A stretch of DNA of 5,408 nucleotides from an uncultured Collinsella sp. (GCA_902479205.1 CABSNX010000141.1:1-5408), one strand, 5' to 3'. Shown: positions 1 through 5,388, counted from the first letter of the stretch. A program made the numbers and translations. The notes: generated by a model not told the origin, from the sequence alone.

Positions 1-12
1 TATAAGAGACAG
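1..12. other. Tn5/Nextera mosaic-end adapter remnant (left end)
   Basis: The first 12 bases, TATAAGAGACAG, are exactly the inner end of the 19-bp Tn5 mosaic end used in tagmentation libraries. With the full copy at the other end, this shows the window begins at a transposase cut made during library preparation. It is not genomic, and native sequence starts at about 13. Confidence 0.93.
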
Positions 13-369
13 GCCTTGGATGATGGGCTTGCCAAAGCTCACGACATCATCGTTGTAGATGGCGGTTCGGGCTGCGAGGAGGCAGTCGGTAAAGTCCATA
101 TGGGTCTTGCCAAAGAGTTTGACGGCAAGGGCGACAACGGTGGGCTCGTCGACCATGACGTCATCGAGCAACCTTTTCAAGGCCGCAGCAATCTCAACGC
201 GGGGAACCTTATAGACGTCGCGCAGCGTGACTACGACGCGCGTGATGATTTCGGGGTAGACGCGAGCGGTGCGTGTGGCGATGACCTTGGCGGCGCGCGG
301 TGACAGAACTTCGTCGTCGTTAAGCAGATAGCGCAGGATGACGGTCTCGTCGATGATGGTGCTACTCAT
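13..369 (-). CDS. PIN-domain (VapC-like) toxin, 3' end cut off by adapter
   Basis: Probable toxin ribonuclease of a type II toxin-antitoxin pair. The reading frame starts at ATG 369-367 and stays open to the left edge, giving about 119 native residues before the adapter. The family usually runs to about 125-140, so only a short C-terminal tail is missing. The N-terminus (residues 5-20, IIDETVILRYLLNDDE) matches the first PIN strand, with the metal-binding Asp at D7. E40 and the D92-F-T-D95-CLLAAR motif fit the second and third acidic positions. The usual fourth acidic site, normally in a T-F-D-K context, reads S-F-G-K here (G113). Family knowledge: PIN toxins are Mg-dependent RNases that often cut tRNA or rRNA; the target here is unknown. 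The start overlaps the antitoxin stop by 8 bp (ATGAGTAG), and a GAGGAAG ribosome site lies 9 nt upstream, so the two genes are probably translationally coupled. Assignment rests on motif reading, not a profile search. Confidence 0.8.
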
Positions 370-685
370 GGATATCTACTTCCTCGGGACCCAAAATCGA
401 ATCGTCGCTTTCTGTAGCAAGGTACTCAATCCAGGCATTGCGCTCCTCGGAGCGGCGATTGGGATCTCCATATGCTTTGAGCGATCCATAGGCGGCGGTG
501 CCGTCCTTTGAGCGCACGGCGACCGGCTGAAAGGGAAGCTTGCGCATCAAAATGCTCTGCGCGACAAAAAGGCGAACGGCCTCGGCAAGCGATGTGCCCA
601 TGGCGTCGTAGAGGCGCTCGGCATGCTGCTTGTCTTCCTCGCGAATGCGCACCTGCAGGATGGCTCGTTTTTGAGTCGATGTCAT
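362..685 (-). CDS. RelB/DinJ-family antitoxin (ribbon-helix-helix)
   Basis: Antitoxin of the toxin-antitoxin pair, 107 residues if started at ATG 685-683. A GTG three bases upstream is in frame, but AAGGGAGG (699-692) lies 6 nt from the ATG, which is better spacing. Residues 8-14 (AILQVRI) form the DNA-binding strand. Two predicted helices follow (about 16-28 and 32-46), containing the RelB/DinJ hallmark MGTSLAEAVRLFVAQSIL and then the typical K-LPF turn (residues 49-52). The acidic C-terminal half (about 60-107) would be the disordered part that wraps the toxin. Family knowledge: such proteins neutralise the toxin and, as dimers or toxin complexes, repress their own promoter; the palindrome at 736-749 is the natural operator. 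DinJ/RelB antitoxins are best known with RelE/YafQ toxins, whereas the partner here is a PIN protein. The family call is firm; the partnership is inferred from the overlapping gene order. Confidence 0.88.
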   Translation of the reverse strand: MTSTQKRAILQVRIREEDKQHAERLYDAMGTSLAEAVRLFVAQSILMRKLPFQPVAVRSKDGTAAYGSLKAYGDPNRRSEERNAWIEYLATESDDSILGPEEVDIHE

Positions 686-691
686 CACTGG

Positions 692-699
692 CCTCCCTT
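692..699 (-). promoter_or_regulatory. Ribosome binding site of the antitoxin
   Basis: AAGGGAGG on the minus strand, 6 nt from ATG 685 and only 3 nt from the in-frame GTG at 688. The spacing favours the ATG start. Confidence 0.75.
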
Positions 700-706
700 A
701 ATGAGC

Positions 707-776
707 GTGCAATATGAATAGTCAAATACAGCATCGGCTAATATTAGCCAATTTTATAACAACTACTTTATTGCAC
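707..776. promoter_or_regulatory. Nested palindromic operator candidate of the toxin-antitoxin operon
   Basis: The core is a perfect 14-bp palindrome, GGCTAATATTAGCC (736-749). It is flanked by an 8-bp inverted repeat, GTGCAATA (707-714) and TATTGCAC (769-776), at gaps of 21 and 19 nt, so both share almost the same dyad centre. The core lies about 50 bp upstream of the antitoxin start, where RHH antitoxins commonly bind to autorepress. TTGGCT (751-746, minus strand), which partly overlaps the core, could serve as a -35 box, but no good -10 pairs with it. The operator role is inferred from position and symmetry. Confidence 0.6.
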
Positions 777-909
777 TAGAGTAATTGAGTCTGAACAATA
801 ATACAAACGTACTACATCCTTCAGAAGCGAGCGTAAAAATCTCAGAGGTGTACGCATGTAATACACTCACCTTTATAGCTTCTAGAGAATAATTCCAACC
901 TGCCAAAAC

Positions 910-935
910 CCCTGCAATACACCCGTATTGCAGGG
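910..935. repeat. Perfect 11-bp inverted repeat (hairpin)
   Basis: CCCTGCAATAC (910-920) and GTATTGCAGGG (925-935) are exact reverse complements around a 4-nt loop, ACCC. On the plus strand no T-run follows. On the minus strand the hairpin is followed by GTTTTGG, so a weak leftward terminator is possible. Its arms contain the TGCAATA word also seen at 708-714 and 769-775, so it could instead be a protein-binding site. The function is undecided. Confidence 0.6.
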
Positions 936-998
936 CCTATGCCCAAGTTTGCCACCTGCAACTGCGTATATTTAGCCTGTATATCGTTGGAGGAACTC

Positions 999-1034
999 TA
1001 TCGAAGCGCCTGTTTCGCCGCATGCGCTTCGATA
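999..1034 (+). repeat. Perfect 11-bp stem-loop in the leader of the hydN-fdhF operon
   Basis: TATCGAAGCGC (999-1009) and GCGCTTCGATA (1024-1034) pair perfectly around a 14-nt loop. The element lies 80-116 nt upstream of the hydN-like start, with no T-run after it, so it is not a classical terminator. It is most likely part of a structured 5' untranslated region. Confidence 0.65.
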
Positions 1035-1039
1035 CGCCG

Positions 1040-1106
1040 ATGCCGGACCACGGGCGGTCCGGGGCAACGTCGACAGGGTCTCTCCGGCATGGGATTCAGG
1101 AGGGAG
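1040..1106 (+). promoter_or_regulatory. Structured leader with possible Shine-Dalgarno sequestration
   Basis: Three helices can be drawn, and neighbours exclude each other. Hairpin B pairs CCGGACC (1043-1049) with GGTCCGG (1056-1062). A long-range helix pairs ATGCCGG (1040-1046) with CCGGCAT (1084-1090). A third pairs TCTCTCC (1079-1085) with GGAGGGA (1099-1105), covering the ribosome site of the hydN-like gene with one G-U pair. The long-range helix competes with both others, so the leader could switch between hidden and exposed ribosome-site states. I do not recognise a known riboswitch class. Molybdenum-cofactor sensing would suit the operon, but the conserved features I recall for that class are not evident. 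GC-rich sequence pairs easily by chance, so this remains a candidate. Confidence 0.4.
1098..1106 (+). promoter_or_regulatory. Ribosome binding site deciding the hydN-like start
   Basis: AGGAGGGAG ends 8 nt before ATG 1115. An in-frame ATG at 1022 has no comparable site and would add 31 residues unlike the family, so 1115 is the start. Confidence 0.85.
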
Positions 1107-1114
1107 TGAACAAC

Positions 1115-1633
1115 ATGGGCAATAAACGAGTCGTGGCTGATTCTTCACGCTGCATTGGGTGCCAAACCTGTATGGCGGCGTGCATCGAGGCACACGATAT
1201 TCCCGGCAACATCGCCGCACCTCGCTTGCGCGTAACGCGCACCTACGAGATTTCCGCGCCGGTGGCATGTCACCACTGCGAGGACGCTCCGTGCGCCAAG
1301 GCCTGCCCTACGGGCGCCTTGTTCTTTGATCCAAAGAACCATCGCATCGGCGTCAACGAGGACAACTGCATCGGTTGCAAGAGCTGCGTCATGGCATGCC
1401 CCTTTGGCGCCGTGAGCGTGGCGACCACGCAGGTCCCCGTCTTGATGGGCGACGTGCGCGTGGGTTCGCAGACTAAGAGCTTCGTGCTCAAGTGCGACCT
1501 GTGCGTGGACCGTCCCGGCGGTCCGGCGTGTGCCGAGGCGTGTCCGACCAAGGGCCTCACCCTGGTAGACGAGGAGCGTCTGGCAGAACTGACTGCCGAG
1601 CGTGCCCGCGCCACCATCGAAAACGAGGCGTAA
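1115..1633 (+). CDS. hydN: HydN-like electron-transfer protein with four [4Fe-4S] clusters
   Basis: Ferredoxin-type protein of 172 residues that should carry electrons from formate dehydrogenase H; cytoplasmic, with no signal peptide or membrane segment. Sixteen cysteines form four cluster motifs: C13-C16-C19-C23, C52-C55-C60-C64, C85-C88-C91-C95 and C127-C130-C139-C143, the last in a KCDLC...GPAC...ACPT context. The opening (VVADSSRCIGCQTC) and the end (LVDEERLAELTAERAR) resemble E. coli HydN (about 175 residues) more than HycB or HyfA. In E. coli, hydN is associated with FdhF activity, and here the gene directly precedes fdhF with a 74-bp gap, supporting a dedicated redox partner. It is the first gene of the operon, behind a structured leader. 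HycB/HyfA-like or another dehydrogenase beta-type subunit is the alternative; the four-cluster fold is certain, the exact subfamily probable. Confidence 0.88.
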   Translation: MGNKRVVADSSRCIGCQTCMAACIEAHDIPGNIAAPRLRVTRTYEISAPVACHHCEDAPCAKACPTGALFFDPKNHRIGVNEDNCIGCKSCVMACPFGAVSVATTQVPVLMGDVRVGSQTKSFVLKCDLCVDRPGGPACAEACPTKGLTLVDEERLAELTAERARATIENEA

Positions 1634-1668
1634 GCGTCGGGCGACAGGCCCAATGATTGTCAAATAAG

Positions 1669-1684
1669 TACCGAGTATTCGGTA
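1669..1684 (+). repeat. Short perfect hairpin between hydN-like gene and fdhF
   Basis: TACCGA (1669-1674), loop GTAT, TCGGTA (1679-1684) form a perfect 6-bp stem 24 nt before the fdhF start. No T-run follows. It may be an mRNA processing or stability element, or a small operator; its function cannot be told from sequence. Confidence 0.45.
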
Positions 1685-1695
1685 GCAGAGAAAGG

Positions 1696-1703
1696 AAGGA
1701 GGG
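1696..1703 (+). promoter_or_regulatory. Ribosome binding site of fdhF
   Basis: AAGGAGGG lies 4 nt before ATG 1708. The same frame is open further upstream, but this site and the exact match of Cys and Sec numbering to E. coli FdhF fix the start at 1708. Confidence 0.85.
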
Positions 1704-1707
1704 TGTC

Positions 1708-3930
1708 ATGGAGAAGCATAAAGTGATCTGCCCGTACTGCGGCGCCGGTTGCCAGTTTAACCTCTTGGTCCAAAACGGCCAGGTCGTGGGTACCGAACCG
1801 CTCAACGGCATCACCAATCAGGGCGAGCTGTGCCTTAAGGGCATGAGCGGCTACGACTTCATCAACGACACCAAGATCTTGACTCCCCGCGTACTGCACC
1901 CGATGATCCGCCGCACCAAGGGCGCGGATCTTGAGCGCGTAAGCTGGGACGAGGCACTGGATTTCACCGCATCTAAGATGCAGGCCATAATTGACGAATA
2001 TGGTCCTAACGCTGTCATGACCACCGGCTCTTCGCGAGGCGGCGGCAATGAGGCGAACTACGTCATGCAGAAGTTTACGCGTGCGTGCATCGGCACCCAC
2101 AGCGTGGACAACTGCGCCCGTACTTGACACGGCCCTACTGTCCTCGGTCTGATGGACACGGTTGGTTCAGGTTGCATGTCATGCTCCATCCCCGGTATGG
2201 AGGATGCGGGCTGCATTTTCCTCTTCGGCTATAACCCTGCCGATTCGCACCCCATCGTCGCAAGGCGTATCGTGCGAGCCAAAGAAAAGGGTTGCAAGAT
2301 CATCGTCGCCGATCCGCGCCATATCGAAACCGCGCGTATCGCCGATCTCTACCTTCCGATCAAGAACGGTTGCAACGTCGCGTTCCTCAACGCCTTTGCC
2401 AACTGCTTGGTCAACGATGGCCTCTACGACAAGGAATTCGTCGCCGAGCACACGAACGGCTTTGACGAGTGGTGGGAGACCATCAAGAACTACACTCCCG
2501 AATCCGTACGGGACATCACGGGTGTCGAGCCCGCGTTGATCCACCAAGCTGCCGAGATGTACGCCACGGCGAAGCCCTCTGCCATCATTGGCTGGGGCAT
2601 GGGCGTATGCCAGCAGAAGCAGAACCTGAAGACGGTGCACACCATCGCCTCCATCGCCTGCGTTGCCGGCCAGATCGGCAAACCCAATTCCGGCCTCGCG
2701 CCCGTGCGTGGCCAGAATAACGTCCAGGGCTCCTGCGATATGGGCATGCTGCCTAACCTGTACCCTGGCTACCAGAAAGTCACCGACCCCGCCGTGCGCG
2801 CCAAGTTTGCAAAGGCTTGGGGCGTGCCCGAGGAAAAGCTCCCGCTCGAGGAGGGCTACAAGCTCACCGACCTGGGCCACCTGGTCGACGAGGGCAAGGT
2901 GCACTGCTTCTACAACTACGGCGAGGACCCGGTGCAGACCGAGCCCGATTCGGCCGGTATGCGCAAGACGCTCTCCGAGCTGGATCTGTTCATTTGCCAG
3001 GACATCTTTATGACGCAGACGACCATGCTCGCCGACGTCATCCTGCCCGCCACCTCTTGGGGCGAGCACGAGGGTGTCTTTACCGCATCCGACCGTAGCT
3101 TCCAGCACTTTGACGCGGCCGTTCCGCCCAAGGGCGAGTGCCGTCACGACTGGGAGATCTTCGCGGATCTGTCCACGCGCATGGGCTACCCCATGCACTA
3201 CGACAACACCGAGCAGATCTGGAACGAGTGCATTAGCCTGTGCCCCAACTTTGTGGGTGCAACCTACGAGAAGATGGCTCCCGAGGGCGGTTACGCCCAG
3301 TGGCCGGTCAAGAGCACCGATGTGAACGACCACGGTACGCCCGATATGTTCGCTGGTGGCAAGTTCACCACCAAGGACGGCCGCGCCAACCTGATGGCGC
3401 ACGACTGGGAGGCGCCCTCCGAGCTTCCCGACGATGAGTACCCGCTCATCCTGTGCACCGTCCGCGAGGTCGGCCACTACAGCTGCCGCTCGATGACCGG
3501 CAACTGCAAGACGCTGGCACTGCTCGCCGACGAGCCCGGCTTTGTCCGCATGAATCCCGCGGACGCCCAGGCGCGCGGCATCAAGAATGGCGACATCGTC
3601 TCGATTCACAGCCGCCGTGGCCAGGTATACAGCCGTGCCGACGTGAGCGATCGCATCAACAAGGGCACGGTCTATATGACCTATCAGTGGTGGATCGGCA
3701 AGTGCAACGAGCTGACCATGCACAAGGTCGACCCGGTCTCGCATACGCCCGAGGACAAGTTCTCCGCCTGCCAGGTCGACGCCATTGCCGACCAGGTTTG
3801 GGCCGAGGGCGAGGTCGAGCGTCAGTACACCGAGCTCAAGCAGGCTCTGGTGGACGCCGCCGCTCCCCAGGACGTTGAGCCCGGCGCCGCCAAGTTCGAC
3901 GACGAGACGCACGTGAATCAAATCGTGTAG
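1708..3930 (+). CDS. fdhF: Formate dehydrogenase H, selenocysteine-containing catalytic subunit
   Basis: Oxidises formate to CO2 with a bis-pterin Mo (or W) cofactor and one [4Fe-4S] cluster, as the formate-oxidising part of formate hydrogenlyase. The gene encodes 740 residues with the in-frame TGA at 2125-2127 read as selenocysteine 140, in the context N-C-A-R-T-U-H-G-P. C8, C11, C15 and C42 bind the cluster and K44 follows; all keep E. coli FdhF numbering. H141 is present, and R334 in PVRGQNNVQG corresponds to E. coli R333. Other near-identical blocks are TSWGEHEGVFT, TVREVGHYSCRSMTGNC and IYMTYQWWIG. No Tat signal is seen, so the enzyme is cytoplasmic. It is about 25 residues longer than E. 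coli FdhF (715) because of an acidic C-terminal tail. A SECIS-like hairpin follows the TGA. Translation needs SelA/B/C/D elsewhere in the genome. Reading the TGA as stop would wrongly give two ORFs (1708-2127 and 2152-3930). Confidence 0.97.
2125..2127 (+). other. Selenocysteine codon (TGA) of fdhF
   Basis: In-frame TGA at codon 140, the catalytic selenocysteine position of E. coli FdhF. The conserved frame continues unchanged on both sides, so this is recoding rather than a nonsense mutation. Confidence 0.96.
2128..2160 (+). promoter_or_regulatory. Bacterial SECIS element in fdhF
   Basis: Directly after the TGA the mRNA can fold TGTCC (2139-2143) against GGACA (2154-2158). TC/GA pairs extend the stem to a GGTCT apical loop (2146-2150), with one T bulged at 2153. 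The stem begins 11 nt after the TGA. From memory, the E. coli fdhF SECIS also has the TGACACGGCCC lead-in and a GGUCU loop bound by SelB. The location is firm; the exact base pairs are my own drawing. Confidence 0.85.
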
Positions 3931-3951
3931 TCCCGTTCTCGTTGGCTTTTT

Positions 3952-3990
3952 GGGCCGGGCGTCCCGTACGTTCGGGAGCCCGGCCCGTTA
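3952..3990 (+). terminator. Strong GC hairpin after fdhF, probable attenuating terminator
   Basis: GGGCCGGGC (3952-3960) pairs perfectly with GCCCGGCCC (3978-3986). Inside it TCCCG (3962-3966) pairs with CGGGA (3973-3977), leaving one bulged G and a TACGTT loop. A T-rich GTTATTTTG follows (3987-3995), resembling a rho-independent terminator with an imperfect T-run. hyfA starts only 22 nt after the stem and no new promoter fits there, so partial termination or mRNA-end protection within the operon is more likely than full separation. Confidence 0.65.
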
Positions 3991-3995
3991 TTTTG

Positions 3996-4003
3996 AAAGG
4001 AAG
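3996..4003 (+). promoter_or_regulatory. Ribosome binding site of hyfA
   Basis: AAAGGAAG ends 5 nt before ATG 4009. An in-frame GTG at 4003 overlaps this site and so cannot be the start. Confidence 0.75.
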
Positions 4004-4008
4004 TGGGG

Positions 4009-4626
4009 ATGAACCGCTTCATCGACATCAACCCGGAGAGGTGCATCGGCTGCGGAACATGCCAGTCCGCCTGTGCCGACGCCCACCGGATGCAGGGTCT
4101 TCAGGATACGCCGCGCCTGGCGCTCGTGAAGACCGGCGGTATTTCGGCCGCCCTTGCCTGCCACCATTGCGAGGGTGCCCCCTGCGCCGAGGTTTGCCCG
4201 GTGAATGCCATCGAGCACGATGGCGATCGCATCCACGTCAAGGAGCAGGAGTGCATCGGGTGCAGGCTGTGCGCCATCGCGTGCCCCTTCGGAGCCATCC
4301 ATCCCGATGGCACGTCTATCGCCGGTGTCGCAGGCATGTGCGACCCGACGCCTTCGTATCCTAAGTCCCTGAGCAGCCTGCTTACGTGGGCTCCCGGCCA
4401 GTACACCTGCGCTGTCAAGTGCGACCTGTGCGCCTTCGATCCGGACGGCCCGCATTGTGTGGCGGCGTGCCCCACCAAGGCACTGACCGTCATGGGCGGC
4501 GCGGCCGATCGCGAGCTCGACGAGGCCAAGCGCCTGCGCTCGATCGAAAACGGTCCGGTCGTCGACGTTACCGCTGTGGCCCAGGGTCTGTCCGAGAAAG
4601 CAGAAGGGAGCGTAAACAATGGATAG
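4009..4626 (+). CDS. hyfA: Hydrogenase-4 component A, four-cluster [4Fe-4S] subunit
   Basis: Electron-relay subunit expected to link formate dehydrogenase H to the membrane-bound [NiFe] hydrogenase. It has 205 residues, the length of E. coli HyfA as I recall it, with the same start (MNRF) and the shared strings MQGLQ/PRLAL, CHHCEGAPC and CPVNAI. Cysteine motifs are C12-C15-C18-C22, C51-C54-C59-C63, C82-C85-C88-C92 and C138-C141-C150-C154. A HyfA-type insert of about 45 residues (93-137) with a LLTWAPG segment separates the third and fourth motifs and distinguishes it from the HydN-like protein; it holds two extra cysteines (C111, C134). There is no membrane segment. The gene follows fdhF after a 78-bp gap with a hairpin and overlaps hyfB by 8 bp, implying translational coupling. 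HycB-like function is the alternative; the match to HyfA and the adjacent hyfB favour hydrogenase-4. Confidence 0.92.
   Translation: MNRFIDINPERCIGCGTCQSACADAHRMQGLQDTPRLALVKTGGISAALACHHCEGAPCAEVCPVNAIEHDGDRIHVKEQECIGCRLCAIACPFGAIHPDGTSIAGVAGMCDPTPSYPKSLSSLLTWAPGQYTCAVKCDLCAFDPDGPHCVAACPTKALTVMGGAADRELDEAKRLRSIENGPVVDVTAVAQGLSEKAEGSVNNG
4604..4610 (+). promoter_or_regulatory. Ribosome binding site of hyfB
   Basis: AAGGGAG inside the end of hyfA, 8 nt before ATG 4619. It supports that start over the in-frame ATG at 4628. Confidence 0.75.
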
Positions 4627-5388
4627 CATGACGCTGTTTATCGCATCGCTTGCCGTCTCGTGCATCGGTGCGCTCGCCTCGGTTCTGCTGATCAAGGCCG
4701 ATAACGCCGCCAAGACCGCCGGCTGCCTTATCGGCGCCGTCGCCGCGGTGCTTTCGTTTGTGGCCGGTATCCAGGCCGTGCTGGGCGATGTCACGTCGGT
4801 CGACACCATCGTGTTCTTCCCGTTTGCCCATTTCCAGCTGCTGCTCAATCAGCTGTCCGGCCTGTTCGTGGCGCTCATCTCGGTGCTCGCGTTTGCTGGT
4901 TCGATCTACGGTCTCAACTACTTTGATGAGTACCCGGGCAAAAAGGGCCGCGCCGGCTTCTTCTTTAACACCTTCGTGGCGTCCATGATGCTCGTCATCA
5001 CCGCCGACAACGTGTTTTGGTTCCTGGTCGCCTTTGAGCTTATGTCGCTGACCTCGTACTTCCTGGTCGTGATCGAGGAGAACGAGAACTCCATCCATGG
5101 CGGTTGGCTCTACTTTGTGATCGCGCACGTGGGCTTTGTGCTCATCATGGCGAGCTTCCTCACCATGACCAACTTCGCCGGTGGCTCGTTTGCCTTTGCG
5201 GATTTCCGCGCCACGCAGTTTAGCCCCGCGGTCGCATCCGTGTGCTTCGTGCTCGCCTTCTTTGGTTTTGGCGCCAAGGCCGGTATCATTCCGCTGCACG
5301 GCTGGCTGCCCAAGGCACATCCCGAGGCGCCGTCCAACGTGTCGGCCCTCATGTCCGGCGGCATGATCAAGATCGGTATCTTCGGTAT
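4619..5388 (+). CDS. hyfB: Hydrogenase-4 component B, antiporter-like membrane subunit, partial
   Basis: Membrane subunit of the NuoL/M/N and Mrp-antiporter superfamily, thought to couple hydrogen evolution to ion translocation in group 4 [NiFe] hydrogenases. Only the first 256 residues are native; the E. coli protein has about 672. Predicted membrane segments lie near residues 5-25, 34-55, 79-99, 114-130, 132-152, 163-184 and 204-226. E140 in FWFLVAFELMSLTSYF is the conserved transmembrane glutamate of the family. K220 in FFGFGAKAGIIPLH, and the following WLPKAHPEAPS...ALMSG block (229-247), are the family signature. Close resemblance to HyfB (FGFGAKAG, MSGxM.KIGIFGI) favours it over HycC or NuoL. 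The start at 4619 gives an 8-bp overlap with hyfA (ATGGATAG). The frame runs into adapter at 5389, so the last codons are artefactual and the break is not a biological truncation. Further hyf genes and the hydrogenase catalytic subunits are expected downstream. Confidence 0.93.

Larger units (their letters stand above)
686..1114. other. Intergenic region between divergent operons
   Basis: These 429 bp contain no convincing gene on either strand. The left half (about 700-900) is markedly AT-rich against GC-rich flanks, as expected for divergent promoters, but no promoter can be assigned firmly. One weak plus-strand pair is TTGCAC (771-776) with AACAAT (794-799) at 17 nt. The region holds an operator-like nested palindrome (707-776), a perfect hairpin (910-935), repeated TGCAATA/TAATACA words, and a GC-rich structured leader from about 986 to the hydN-like start. 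In 777-856 and 867-909 I see nothing beyond AT-richness. Confidence 0.7.

Noticed and set aside
16..303. Plus-strand open frame at the left edge
   Set aside because: It is a shadow of the PIN toxin on the opposite strand and starts next to adapter sequence.
508..717. Small plus-strand open frame opposite the antitoxin
   Set aside because: Arg/Ala/Cys-rich composition typical of a wrong-frame translation; the opposite strand encodes a clear RelB/DinJ protein.
936..960. Sigma-54 (-24/-12) promoter as in E. coli FhlA-controlled operons
   Set aside because: A TGGCA word exists only on the minus strand, the GG-N10-GC spacing fails, and sigma-54 control is not expected in actinobacteria.
999..1090. 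tRNA or tRNA-Sec gene in the GC-rich leader
   Set aside because: No acceptor stem, no TTCGANTC-type T-loop and no anticodon arm can be placed; the stems do not form a cloverleaf.
1022..1114. N-terminal extension of the hydN-like gene from ATG 1022
   Set aside because: The extra 31 residues overlap strong RNA stems and are unlike the family. AGGAGGGAG sits correctly before ATG 1115.
1657..1707. Upstream start of fdhF at 1657
   Set aside because: It begins at a TTG without a ribosome site, whereas 1708 has a strong one and gives Cys8/11/15 and Sec140 as in E. coli FdhF.
2179..3921. Long open frame on the minus strand opposite fdhF (580 codons)
   Set aside because: It is an antisense shadow caused by GC-rich codon bias: low-complexity Val/Leu/Gly-rich translation, no family motifs, and a highly conserved gene on the other strand.
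2152..3930. A separate gene starting at ATG 2152
   Set aside because: It is the C-terminal part of fdhF after the in-frame selenocysteine TGA; the frame, residue numbering and SECIS show one gene.
3988..4848. Minus-strand open frame opposite hyfA/hyfB
   Set aside because: It is an antisense shadow of two clear genes with no recognisable domain.
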